Positions 15,989-22,925 of a stretch of 32,624 nucleotides of DNA are shown here, in pieces (the first letter of the stretch is position 1; each line of letters begins with the position of its first letter). A program made the position numbers and the translations under genes. This stretch comes from Deltaproteobacteria bacterium (GTDB taxonomy: Bacteria; Bacillota; Desulfotomaculia; Desulfotomaculales; JAGUVT01). The notes under the pieces are model-generated. The model worked only from the letters and a program-made list of their open reading frames with translations. It was not told the DNA's origin and searched no databases. Location: assembly GCA_020062745.1 (NCBI GenBank), contig JAGUVT010000079.1, positions 1 to 32,624 on the forward strand. The letters are read 5' to 3'.

Positions 15989-18015
15989 GGCTCCAGCCGC
16001 GCGGGAGCCGGCTTCGGTTCGTCATAGACGTTTTTGCCGGTTTCCCTGGAATCGTTGTGATCGGCAAAAGGATCGGCAACCGGGTTTCTTTTGGGAGTCC
16101 TGAACCTATCAAAAAGGCCCGGTTCCTCATCAGAAGGAACATTTACCATCCCTTCCGGTTTGGGAAAATCTTTCACCGGCTCGTACCGGAGCGACTTGCT
16201 CATGATTTCTTTCCAGATTTGAGCCGGGTAGGTGCCGCCAAAAGCCAGCGGCATCGCTTTGGGTGTATCGTAACCAATCCAGATTACGCCGACCAGTTCA
16301 GGAGTATAACCGGCAAACCAGATATCCTTACCGTCGTCGGTGGTCCCTGTTTTGCCGGCAGCCGGTCTGTTCAGCCTGGCCCGCGTACCGGTGCCGTTTT
16401 GGACGACGGATTTAAGCATATCAGTAATCAGGTAAGCGGAAGCCGGTTTCATGGCCTGGTGCTGTTCGGGCACTTTGTCGATAATGGCGCCGTCCGGCCG
16501 TTCTATTTTAACGATTGCAGTGGGCTCTATGTAAATTCCAAGGTTGGCGAAAGCACCGTAAGCTCCGGCCATTTGCAGCGGTGATACCCCGGTATGCAAC
16601 CCCCCCAGCGCCATGCTTGCCCCGTGCATTTTCGGATCAAGCACGATTCCCAGGTTGGCGGCAAACTTAATAGCAATCGGTATGGTTACCGTGTTCATTA
16701 AGATTTTTACGGCAGCAACATTAACTGAGTGGGCAAGGGCACTGCGGTAGGTGATCAATCCCCGGTACCGGCCGTCGTAGTTGTGCGGCTCATAGGAGCC
16801 GTATTTGACAGGACTGTCATCTACCACCGAAGTTGGGCCCGCTCCTTTATATTCTACAGCCGGCCCATAGACGGCAATGGGTTTAAATGCTGAGCCCGGC
16901 TGGCGGAAAGATTGGCTGGCCCGGTTGAACTGTTGTTTTTTGGTATTATCACGTCCGCCTGTCATTGCTTTGATCTGGCCTGTATGAGGGTCCACTATCA
17001 CTACCGCACACTGGGGCTGGATAATTCCCCTGGCGTCCTGTCTGGAAGGAGGAAAATTTGCCTTATTGTTTATGGCGGCTTCAACGATTTTTTGTATGTT
17101 TGGGTCAAGGGTGGTGTAAATTTTAAACCCGCCTCTGTTAACTTTATCTTCACCATATTCTTTAACCAGTTGTTCCATAACAAAATCTAAAAAAAACGGG
17201 TAGGGGTATGGCTGCTGGGTGGATGGTTTTTTAGCAAGTACGGTTAATTTTTCTGATTTTGCCTTTTTATATTGGGATGAGTTAATTAAATTGTACTTGA
17301 GCATCTTGTCCAGCACGATGTTGCGCCTGGCCAGCGCCGATGAGGGATCCTGGTAAGGAGAATATCTGCTGGGAGCCTGCAGGAGGCCGGCCAGTGTGGC
17401 TGCCTCGTTCAGGCTTAAATTCTTTACCTCTTTGCCGAAGTAAGTCCTGGCGGCCACTTTGATCCCATAAGAACCTTCTCCCAGGTAGACTTTGTTTAAG
17501 TACATTTCTAGAATCTCATTTTTGGTATAAATGCGTTCCACCATAATGGCTAGAACCGCTTCTTGAATCTTGCGCTTTAAAGTGCGTTCCGGCGATAGTA
17601 TTGAGTTCTTGATCAATTGTTGGGTAATTGTGCTGCCTCCTTCTATTACCTCGCCTACCGTAAAATCCGACCACGCGGCCCGGATAATAGCCCGCGGGTC
17701 AATACCGCGATGCTGATAAAAACGATTGTCTTCGATTGCCAGAAAGGCGTTCCGTACGTGTTCCGGAATATCTTTAATTTTTACTGGCTCACTATTTCTG
17801 GCGCCAATTCTGGCAATGAGCTTCTGGTCTTTATCAAAAATTACATTAGTAGTGTTAGCTTCCAGGGTGGCCGGACTTAGTACAGGCATATCTTTTACGA
17901 TGGAAACAAAAAAAGTGAAAAAAGTAATAATTGCTGTCAGGCCGAGCAAACATAAAAGAAGAAAAATTAAGTGCAGAATATTTATTCTTCTCTTTTTTTT
18001 TCGTGCAGCCAACAC
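15985..18015 (-). CDS. Class A penicillin-binding protein (PBP1A-like)
   Basis: This 676-aa bifunctional peptidoglycan synthase has a basic N-terminus and one membrane anchor (about residues 12-37). The GT51 glycosyltransferase follows, with EDNRFYQHRGID, GGSTITQQLIKN and EMYLNKVYLGEGSYGI. The transpeptidase carries all three active motifs: SAFK in RQPGSAFKPIAVYG, SVN in AHSVNVAAVK, and KTG in AAGKTGTTDD. It builds and crosslinks glycan strands outside the membrane. The C-terminal tail after about residue 620 is proline- and charge-rich and not conserved. The start is GTG 18015 (or TTG 18012) behind GAGGGGTG. It is transcribed against mutS2, and the two coding regions overlap by 4 nt at their stops. 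Confidence 0.93.
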   Translation of the reverse strand: MLAARKKKRRINILHLIFLLLCLLGLTAIITFFTFFVSIVKDMPVLSPATLEANTTNVIFDKDQKLIARIGARNSEPVKIKDIPEHVRNAFLAIEDNRFYQHRGIDPRAIIRAAWSDFTVGEVIEGGSTITQQLIKNSILSPERTLKRKIQEAVLAIMVERIYTKNEILEMYLNKVYLGEGSYGIKVAARTYFGKEVKNLSLNEAATLAGLLQAPSRYSPYQDPSSALARRNIVLDKMLKYNLINSSQYKKAKSEKLTVLAKKPSTQQPYPYPFFLDFVMEQLVKEYGEDKVNRGGFKIYTTLDPNIQKIVEAAINNKANFPPSRQDARGIIQPQCAVVIVDPHTGQIKAMTGGRDNTKKQQFNRASQSFRQPGSAFKPIAVYGPAVEYKGAGPTSVVDDSPVKYGSYEPHNYDGRYRGLITYRSALAHSVNVAAVKILMNTVTIPIAIKFAANLGIVLDPKMHGASMALGGLHTGVSPLQMAGAYGAFANLGIYIEPTAIVKIERPDGAIIDKVPEQHQAMKPASAYLITDMLKSVVQNGTGTRARLNRPAAGKTGTTDDGKDIWFAGYTPELVGVIWIGYDTPKAMPLAFGGTYPAQIWKEIMSKSLRYEPVKDFPKPEGMVNVPSDEEPGLFDRFRTPKRNPVADPFADHNDSRETGKNVYDEPKPAPARLEP

Positions 18016-18027
18016 CTACACCCCTCG

Positions 18028-18050
18028 TATGTGCTTAATTATAGCACATA
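18028..18050 (-). promoter_or_regulatory. Extended -10 promoter inside an 8-bp inverted repeat, upstream of the PBP gene
   Basis: On the minus strand TGCTATAAT (18038-18046) is an extended -10 element 23 nt or more before the PBP start. It lies within TATGTGCT-N7-AGCACATA, whose 8-nt arms are perfectly complementary. The arrangement looks like an operator overlapping a promoter; a small RNA hairpin is the alternative. No good -35 box was found, as is common for extended -10 promoters. Confidence 0.45.
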
Positions 18051-18090
18051 TATTGGGTGATTATATTAAAAATCTTCAAAAAGTTGCGGT

Positions 18091-19212
18091 TTATATAAAA
18101 CGGTTGGGAGATAATGGTGAAATATTTACCAAACTGGTGTAACCTTTCCAGATAAGCTGGGCTGTTATTAAACCAATAGCCGGGGCGTGCATGAAACCAT
18201 GGTTGTTGAAACCGCCGGCACAATAAAATCCTTTAATTGTTTCAACTTCGCCGAGGATACCGTGATAATCCGGAGTAAGACACCTGGTTCCAACGTAGAC
18301 CCGCATTAAGCCCGTTGCCTGCATGGGTGGCACCCTGTGCACTGCTGCTTCAATAAAGTCATCCAGCAAGGACCGGTTTACTGCCGTGTCCCAACCTGGA
18401 TAATTATCCAGGTCGGTGCCGCCTGAAATCAGGGTGCCGCTTTTTTCAGCGTGGATGAAGAAACCGGTATCGATGTCTACTATCATTGGTATGCCCGGAG
18501 CAATTGCCGGTACCGGTTCGCAGACATAAACCTGGCTCCGGTAAAGCCCGGCCGGCAGGTTGACCCCGGCCATGGCAGCAACCTCGGCAAAGCGGGAACC
18601 GGCTGCGTTTATCACTATTCCGGCAGCGATGCGACGTTTCTCAGTTTGTACCGATTCAACCCTGCCCCTGGCATTTTGAATGGCCAGTACAGCTTCACTT
18701 GTGGAAACCTCAACCTCTCTTTTGCGGGCTTGTTTAAAATAACCCTGGATTACTCCGTGCGGGTCGGCATAACTATCCAGGACGCAAAAAATTCCACCCG
18801 CCAGGTTGCCGGCGTGGATGAACGGGTGCCGCTTTTTTATTTCTGACGGGCTGAGAAGTTCTGCCGGTATGTCCAGTTTATTTAACAGAGACATGGTTTT
18901 TTTAAGTTCTGCCAACCGTTCCGGCCTGGCGGTGAGGGACAGGCCGCCTCGCTGGCGCAGGTAAATAGGATAACGCATTTCGGCGTTAAAGCGTTTAAAA
19001 TAAGGCAGGCTGATTCTGGTCATTTCTATATTGATCCGGATGGGAAACTGGTGACTGATGTTACCCATGCACTGGGCTGTGGAACCCATGCCGGGAAACT
19101 TTTCGCGCTCGACGACGATTATTTTTAAACTGCTATCGGATACGGCCAGATGGTAGGCGATGCTGAGACCAATTACTCCGGCTCCGATGATTACCACATC
19201 TGCAGTTTCCAC
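18091..19212 (-). CDS. DAO-family FAD-dependent oxidoreductase (glycine/sarcosine/D-amino-acid oxidase type)
   Basis: This 373-aa protein has an N-terminal FAD Rossmann motif (VVIIGAGVIGLSIAYHLA), then GMGSTAQCMGNISHQFP, and the C-terminal DAO motif GFYCAGGFNNHGFMHAPAIG. RCLTPDYHGILGEV just before it is also typical. The family oxidises secondary or primary amines such as glycine, sarcosine, D-amino acids or proline analogues, and some members are dehydrogenases that do not use O2. The substrate cannot be told. The GTG start at 19212 has AGGAGGG 10 nt upstream. It lies 75 nt upstream of the PBP gene on the same strand, and the PBP appears to have its own promoter. In an anaerobe a dehydrogenase passing electrons to a carrier is more plausible than an oxidase. 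Confidence 0.8.
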   Translation of the reverse strand: METADVVIIGAGVIGLSIAYHLAVSDSSLKIIVVEREKFPGMGSTAQCMGNISHQFPIRINIEMTRISLPYFKRFNAEMRYPIYLRQRGGLSLTARPERLAELKKTMSLLNKLDIPAELLSPSEIKKRHPFIHAGNLAGGIFCVLDSYADPHGVIQGYFKQARKREVEVSTSEAVLAIQNARGRVESVQTEKRRIAAGIVINAAGSRFAEVAAMAGVNLPAGLYRSQVYVCEPVPAIAPGIPMIVDIDTGFFIHAEKSGTLISGGTDLDNYPGWDTAVNRSLLDDFIEAAVHRVPPMQATGLMRVYVGTRCLTPDYHGILGEVETIKGFYCAGGFNNHGFMHAPAIGLITAQLIWKGYTSLVNISPLSPNRFI

Positions 19213-19228
19213 CTCAGGACTTCCCTCC

Positions 19229-19263
19229 TAATCAGCTATCAGATGACTGCTTTATTGCTATTC
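19229..19263. repeat. Possible degenerate copy of the 4729-4815 repeat
   Basis: AATCAGCTATCAGATGACTGCTTTATTGCTATT, read on the minus strand, gives AATAGCAATAAAGCAGTCATC. This resembles the AGCAATAAGCAATCAGC arm of the pheS-pheT element. The similarity is partial and could be chance in an AT-rich gap. Confidence 0.3.
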
Positions 19264-19362
19264 TTCTGAACCCTGTATTATTTACTATTCTTTTAGCTGT
19301 CTGAGGACAAAAATCCTGTAACATCAAAGTAAATTTTTATATTAATTATCTGAAAATACTGC

Positions 19363-19391
19363 TTTAAACTAAATTATTTATAAGATATAAT
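19363..19391 (+). promoter_or_regulatory. Promoter of the tandem hdrA gene
   Basis: TTTAAA (19363-19368) and TATAAT (19386-19391) are 17 nt apart in a very AT-rich stretch between two divergent genes. GAGGTG at 19430-19435 is the ribosome-binding site, 8 nt before ATG 19444. Other TATAAT-like hexamers nearby make the exact start uncertain. Confidence 0.5.
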
Positions 19392-19443
19392 CTAAATATA
19401 AAATATTATATAATATCAAAATAATAATTGAGGTGTTATCAAT

Positions 19444-22440
19444 ATGCAGACTGAGGCAGTGGGAGCGGTGCTTGTTATTGGGGCCGGAGTTGCCGGCATG
19501 CAGTCTGCGCTGGATCTGGCAGAAGCGGGCTTTAAGGTTTATCTTATAGAGCGGTCTTCGTCAATTGGCGGCACAATGCCAATGCTGGACAAGACCTTTC
19601 CGACCAACGACTGTTCGATGTGCACCCTTTCGCCCAGACTGGTAGAATGCGGCCGGCATCTTAATATTGAAATTTTGACCGACTCGGAACTTGTAGGTTT
19701 GAAAGGGTTTCCCGGAAATTTTCGGGCAACCGTGCGGAAGAGACCGAGGGGTGTTGATATTGAAAAGTGTCTGGGCTGCGGGGAATGTGCTGCCGCCTGT
19801 CCGCAGGAAGAAACCAGCGAATTTGACCAGGGTCTCGGCAAGCGGAAGGCGATTTATAAACCTTACCCCCAGGCATTCCCAGGCGCTTATACCATCGATT
19901 GGGGAAATTGCCTGCACTGTTTGGAGTGCGTGGAAGCCTGCCCAACAGGAGCCATAAGCCATGGAGAGGCGGAAAAAATGGTTGAACTTAAAGTTGGTGC
20001 GGTTATTTTAAGCCCGGGATTCGAACTTTTTGATCCTGTTCAGCGGGGGGAGTTTGGTTATGGTATTTATGCCAATGTGCTTACGTCTCTTCAATTTGAA
20101 CGTATGTTAAGCGCCTCCGGCCCTTATGCCGGGCACCTGGTGCGTCCTTCGGACAGGGTCACGCCCAAAAGGGTCGCCTTTATCCAGTGTGTTGGTTCTC
20201 GTGATTCTGCCCGCCGGCGTGAATACTGTTCGGCGGTATGCTGCATGTATGCCACGAAACAGTCCATTATAGCTCGTGAGCATGTCCCCGGTCTGGAATC
20301 AACTATATTTTTTCTGGATATGCGGGCTTTCGGTAAAAATTTTGAGAAGTATTATGAGCAGGCCAGGCAGGATTACGGGGTGCGTTATATCAGATGTTTT
20401 GTCTCGTCGGTTAAGGAACTCCAGCAGAGCAAAGATCTGCGCCTGCGCTACCGTACTCTTGATGGTGATTTACGAGAGGAAGACTTCGACCTGGTGGTGC
20501 TTTCCCTGGGCATCAAGCCACCTGCCGGGGTGGGCGAAATAGTTGCTGTGACCGGTATTGAACTTGATGAGTACGGTTTCTGCAAAACTCTGGAACATGG
20601 CCCGGGTTGCACCTCCCGACCCGGCATATTTGCTGCCGGAGCTTTCTGTGAGCCGAAGGATATCCCCGAAACAGTAGGAGATGCCGGCGCGGCTGCCGCC
20701 CATGCCTCTGCTTTACTCAATGCGGCCCGTCACAGCCTGACTGTTGCCAGTCAGTATCCGCCGGAGATAGATATATCCGACCAGCCCCCGCGTATCGGCG
20801 TTTTTGTTTGTAAGTGCGGGTCGAATATCCAGGGCGTAATCGATGCTCTTCATCTTGTTGCTTTTGCCAGAACGTTAAAAAACGTTGTTTACGCCGGAGA
20901 CTTTTTATTTTCCTGTTCACAGGACAGTATCCAGCGCATAAAAGAGCGGGGCAAAGAGCATGGCATAAATCGCCTGGTGATAGCTTCCTGTACCCCCCGT
21001 ACCCACGCGCCTCTTTTCCAGAACAGCCTGCGCGAAATAGGGCTGAATCCGTACCTGTATGAGCAGGCCAACATCAGGGAACATTCTTCCTGGGTACATC
21101 AGCAAAAGCCGGAGGAAGCCACCGCTAAGGCCAGGGACCTGGTGGCCATGGCAGTGGCAAAGGCTGGCCTTTTGAAGCCTGTGATTACTTCAGTTATTTC
21201 CGTTAACCGGCATGCTCTGGTGGTTGGCGGCGGACTGGCCGGCATGACGGCGGCACTCTCCCTGGCCGAACAGGGTTTTTCAGTTTACCTGGCAGAAAAA
21301 AGCAATGTCCTGGGTGGCAACTTGCGCAAAATCTACAGTTCCTTAGAAAGGCTTGACCCTCAACAACTCGTTGCTGATCTCGGCCGGCGCCTGCAGGAGC
21401 ATAGTCGTGTAAGTATCTTTACCGGGGCTGAGGTAATTGATGTTAAGGGCTATGTAGGTAATTACGTTACTACATTGGAGTGTGGTAATACCCGTTTTGA
21501 GTTGGCGCATGGAGCAGTAATTCTGGCCACCGGCGCTGAACCGGTAGTACCGCAGGAGTACCTTTATAATGAGAACCAGTGTGTGTTGACTCAACTGGAA
21601 CTGGAAGAAAAAATTGCTGATTTGGATCTCGACGGCGCGCGTAATATTGTGATGATCCAGTGTGTCGGTTCCCGTCAGGAAGGGCGGCCTTACTGCAGCC
21701 GCATTTGCTGTTCGCAAGCAGTTAAAAATGCGCTTAAAATAAAAGAAGTCAGTCCTGAAACAAATATTTTTATTTTTTACCGGGACATGCGCACTTACGG
21801 TTTTAAGGAAAAATACTACCTGCAGGCAAGAGAAAAGGGGGTGTTCTTTATCCGGTATGAAGATTCGAACAAACCGAAAGTGAGGGATACAGAGAAAGGG
21901 CTGGTAGTCAGTTTCACAGATCTTGCTTTAGGGGAAGATTTTGTTATAAGAGCAGATTTGCTTGTGCTCGGTACCGGTGTGGCTCCGGGCAGAGATAACG
22001 AAAAGTTGAGCCGTCTTTTTAAAGTGCCTTTAAATGCCGACGGCTTTTTTGCCGAAGCGCATATGAAGCTTCGCCCGGTTGACTTTGCTGCTGACGGCAT
22101 TTACCTGTGCGGTCTGGCCCATTCACCGAAGACAGCAGGGGAATCCATGGCCCAGGCCGGTGCTGCGGCCTTGCGGGCAGTCACTCTGCTGTCCAAAGAT
22201 AACCTTGAGAGCCCGCCCATAGCGGCTACTGTGGATGAGGAACTCTGCAGCGGCTGCGGTATGTGTGTTGCCGCCTGTCAATATGACGCCCGCTTTATTG
22301 ACGAAGATAAGGTGGCCCGGGTAAATGAGGCCCTCTGTCAGGGTTGCGGCGCCTGCGTGTCGGCTTGCTTAAACGGAGCTTCTCAGCAAAACACCTTTGA
22401 GAAAAAGCAAATCATGGCCATGCTCGACGCTGCTATATAG
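19444..22440 (+). CDS. Tandem HdrA-type Fe-S flavoprotein (heterodisulfide reductase subunit A-like)
   Basis: This 998-aa protein holds two HdrA-type units. Unit one has an FAD motif near residue 12 (VIGAGVAGMQSALDLAEAG), the loop TNDCSMCTLSPRL, two 4Fe-4S motifs (CLGCGECAAACP, CLHCLECVEACP), and CVGSRD followed by a Cys-rich YCSAVCCMYATK. Unit two starts near residue 455 with the HdrA N-terminal domain (IGVFVCKCGSNIQGVID, VIASCTPRTHAPLF, NIREHSSWVH). It has a second FAD motif (VVGGGLAGMTAALSLAEQG), CVGSRQ with YCSRICC, and a C-terminal double 4Fe-4S domain (CSGCGMCVAAC, CQGCGACVSAC). HdrA proteins bifurcate or route electrons in methanogens, sulfate reducers and acetogens. No hdrB, hdrC, mvhD or hydrogenase gene is in the window, so partner and substrate are unknown. 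Confidence 0.9.
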   Translation: MQTEAVGAVLVIGAGVAGMQSALDLAEAGFKVYLIERSSSIGGTMPMLDKTFPTNDCSMCTLSPRLVECGRHLNIEILTDSELVGLKGFPGNFRATVRKRPRGVDIEKCLGCGECAAACPQEETSEFDQGLGKRKAIYKPYPQAFPGAYTIDWGNCLHCLECVEACPTGAISHGEAEKMVELKVGAVILSPGFELFDPVQRGEFGYGIYANVLTSLQFERMLSASGPYAGHLVRPSDRVTPKRVAFIQCVGSRDSARRREYCSAVCCMYATKQSIIAREHVPGLESTIFFLDMRAFGKNFEKYYEQARQDYGVRYIRCFVSSVKELQQSKDLRLRYRTLDGDLREEDFDLVVLSLGIKPPAGVGEIVAVTGIELDEYGFCKTLEHGPGCTSRPGIFAAGAFCEPKDIPETVGDAGAAAAHASALLNAARHSLTVASQYPPEIDISDQPPRIGVFVCKCGSNIQGVIDALHLVAFARTLKNVVYAGDFLFSCSQDSIQRIKERGKEHGINRLVIASCTPRTHAPLFQNSLREIGLNPYLYEQANIREHSSWVHQQKPEEATAKARDLVAMAVAKAGLLKPVITSVISVNRHALVVGGGLAGMTAALSLAEQGFSVYLAEKSNVLGGNLRKIYSSLERLDPQQLVADLGRRLQEHSRVSIFTGAEVIDVKGYVGNYVTTLECGNTRFELAHGAVILATGAEPVVPQEYLYNENQCVLTQLELEEKIADLDLDGARNIVMIQCVGSRQEGRPYCSRICCSQAVKNALKIKEVSPETNIFIFYRDMRTYGFKEKYYLQAREKGVFFIRYEDSNKPKVRDTEKGLVVSFTDLALGEDFVIRADLLVLGTGVAPGRDNEKLSRLFKVPLNADGFFAEAHMKLRPVDFAADGIYLCGLAHSPKTAGESMAQAGAAALRAVTLLSKDNLESPPIAATVDEELCSGCGMCVAACQYDARFIDEDKVARVNEALCQGCGACVSACLNGASQQNTFEKKQIMAMLDAAI

Positions 22441-22504
22441 CGAACCATGGCCGGAATTTCTCATGCAATTATTGGAAGAGGACTGCATCTGCATTGAGAC
22501 AGGG

Positions 22505-22533
22505 GGAGTTGGCCGAGGGCCTTTAAAATCCCC
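22505..22533 (+). other. Possible tRNA-Leu remnant next to tRNA-Leu(UAA)
   Basis: GGAGTTGGCCGAGGGCCTTTAAAATCCCC resembles a shortened class II tRNA 5' half. It shares the 10-mer TTAAAATCCC (22523-22532) with the anticodon arm of the intact tRNA-Leu 88 bp downstream, and GGAGTTGGCCGA resembles GGAGTGGCGGAA. It can also fold on its own as GGGGA/TCCCC with an inner GGCC/GGCC. Decay product or chance cannot be separated by eye. Confidence 0.3.
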
Positions 22534-22537
22534 AATA

Positions 22538-22566
22538 TTGCATATTTTGGTGTGTTGGTTTATAAT
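22538..22566 (+). promoter_or_regulatory. Promoter of tRNA-Leu
   Basis: TTGCAT (22538-22543), a 17-nt gap and TATAAT (22561-22566) place the transcription start about 5 nt before the mature tRNA. This gives the tRNA its own promoter after hdrA. Confidence 0.65.
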
Positions 22567-22577
22567 ATATCTTGCCT

Positions 22578-22666
22578 GCCGGAGTGGCGGAACAGGCAGA
22601 CGCAAGGGACTTAAAATCCCTCGGGTGGTTTCACCCGTACCGGTTCAAGTCCGGTCTCCGGCACCA
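22578..22666 (+). tRNA. tRNA-Leu (anticodon UAA)
   Basis: GCCGGAG pairs with CTCCGGC as the acceptor stem. The anticodon stem AGGGA/TCCCT encloses the loop CTTAAAA, giving anticodon TAA (UAA) for UUA/UUG codons. A long variable arm (CGGGTG-GTT-TCACCCG) marks it as class II, and the T arm GGTTCAAGTCC is normal. The CCA end is encoded. It has its own promoter and terminator, between hdrA and the radical-SAM gene. Confidence 0.97.
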
Positions 22667-22684
22667 TTAGTAACCAAACGATTG

Positions 22685-22719
22685 GCTGGCTTCTCTGGTT
22701 GGGGGGCCAGCTTTTTTTT
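22685..22719 (+). terminator. Rho-independent terminator after tRNA-Leu
   Basis: GCTGGCTTC pairs with GGGGGGCCAGC (using G-U pairs), followed by eight T residues. It lies 18 nt after the tRNA CCA end. Confidence 0.82.
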
Positions 22720-22739
22720 GGCAGTATTCCACGCGGAAC

Positions 22740-22925
22740 ATGCTCAAATATTCCATGAAGAAAACAAGACGTCTGATTAAAGAGCAATACCATATTATGC
22801 AGGCAGGAACAATGTTTAGCGGCTTTTTCGATGCTGTTTTTGGAATGGTTAAAAGGTTTTTCGTACCCGGCTGTGGTATGTATTGTATGGGCATATATTA
22901 TTTCGGAGGATTAATTAAAAAATGA
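22740..22925 (+). CDS. Possible small ORF coupled to the radical-SAM gene (doubtful)
   Basis: A 61-codon frame, or 56 codons from the internal ATG, ends with TGA inside ATGA. The next gene's ATG overlaps it by 4 nt, a layout typical of translational coupling. The peptide starts basic (MKKTRRLIKEQ) and has a hydrophobic, aromatic and Cys-containing C-terminal half (VPGCGMYCMGIYYFGG). No good ribosome-binding site precedes it and I recognise no family. It may be just the leader of the next gene. Confidence 0.25.
   Translation: MLKYSMKKTRRLIKEQYHIMQAGTMFSGFFDAVFGMVKRFFVPGCGMYCMGIYYFGGLIKK

Noticed and set aside
16057-16584. 175-aa plus-strand ORF within the PBP gene
   Set aside because: It is a shadow of the transpeptidase coding region on the other strand.
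22397-22780. 127-aa plus-strand ORF covering the tRNA-Leu
   Set aside because: It spans the hdrA end, a tRNA with promoter and terminator, and part of the next leader; it cannot be a gene.
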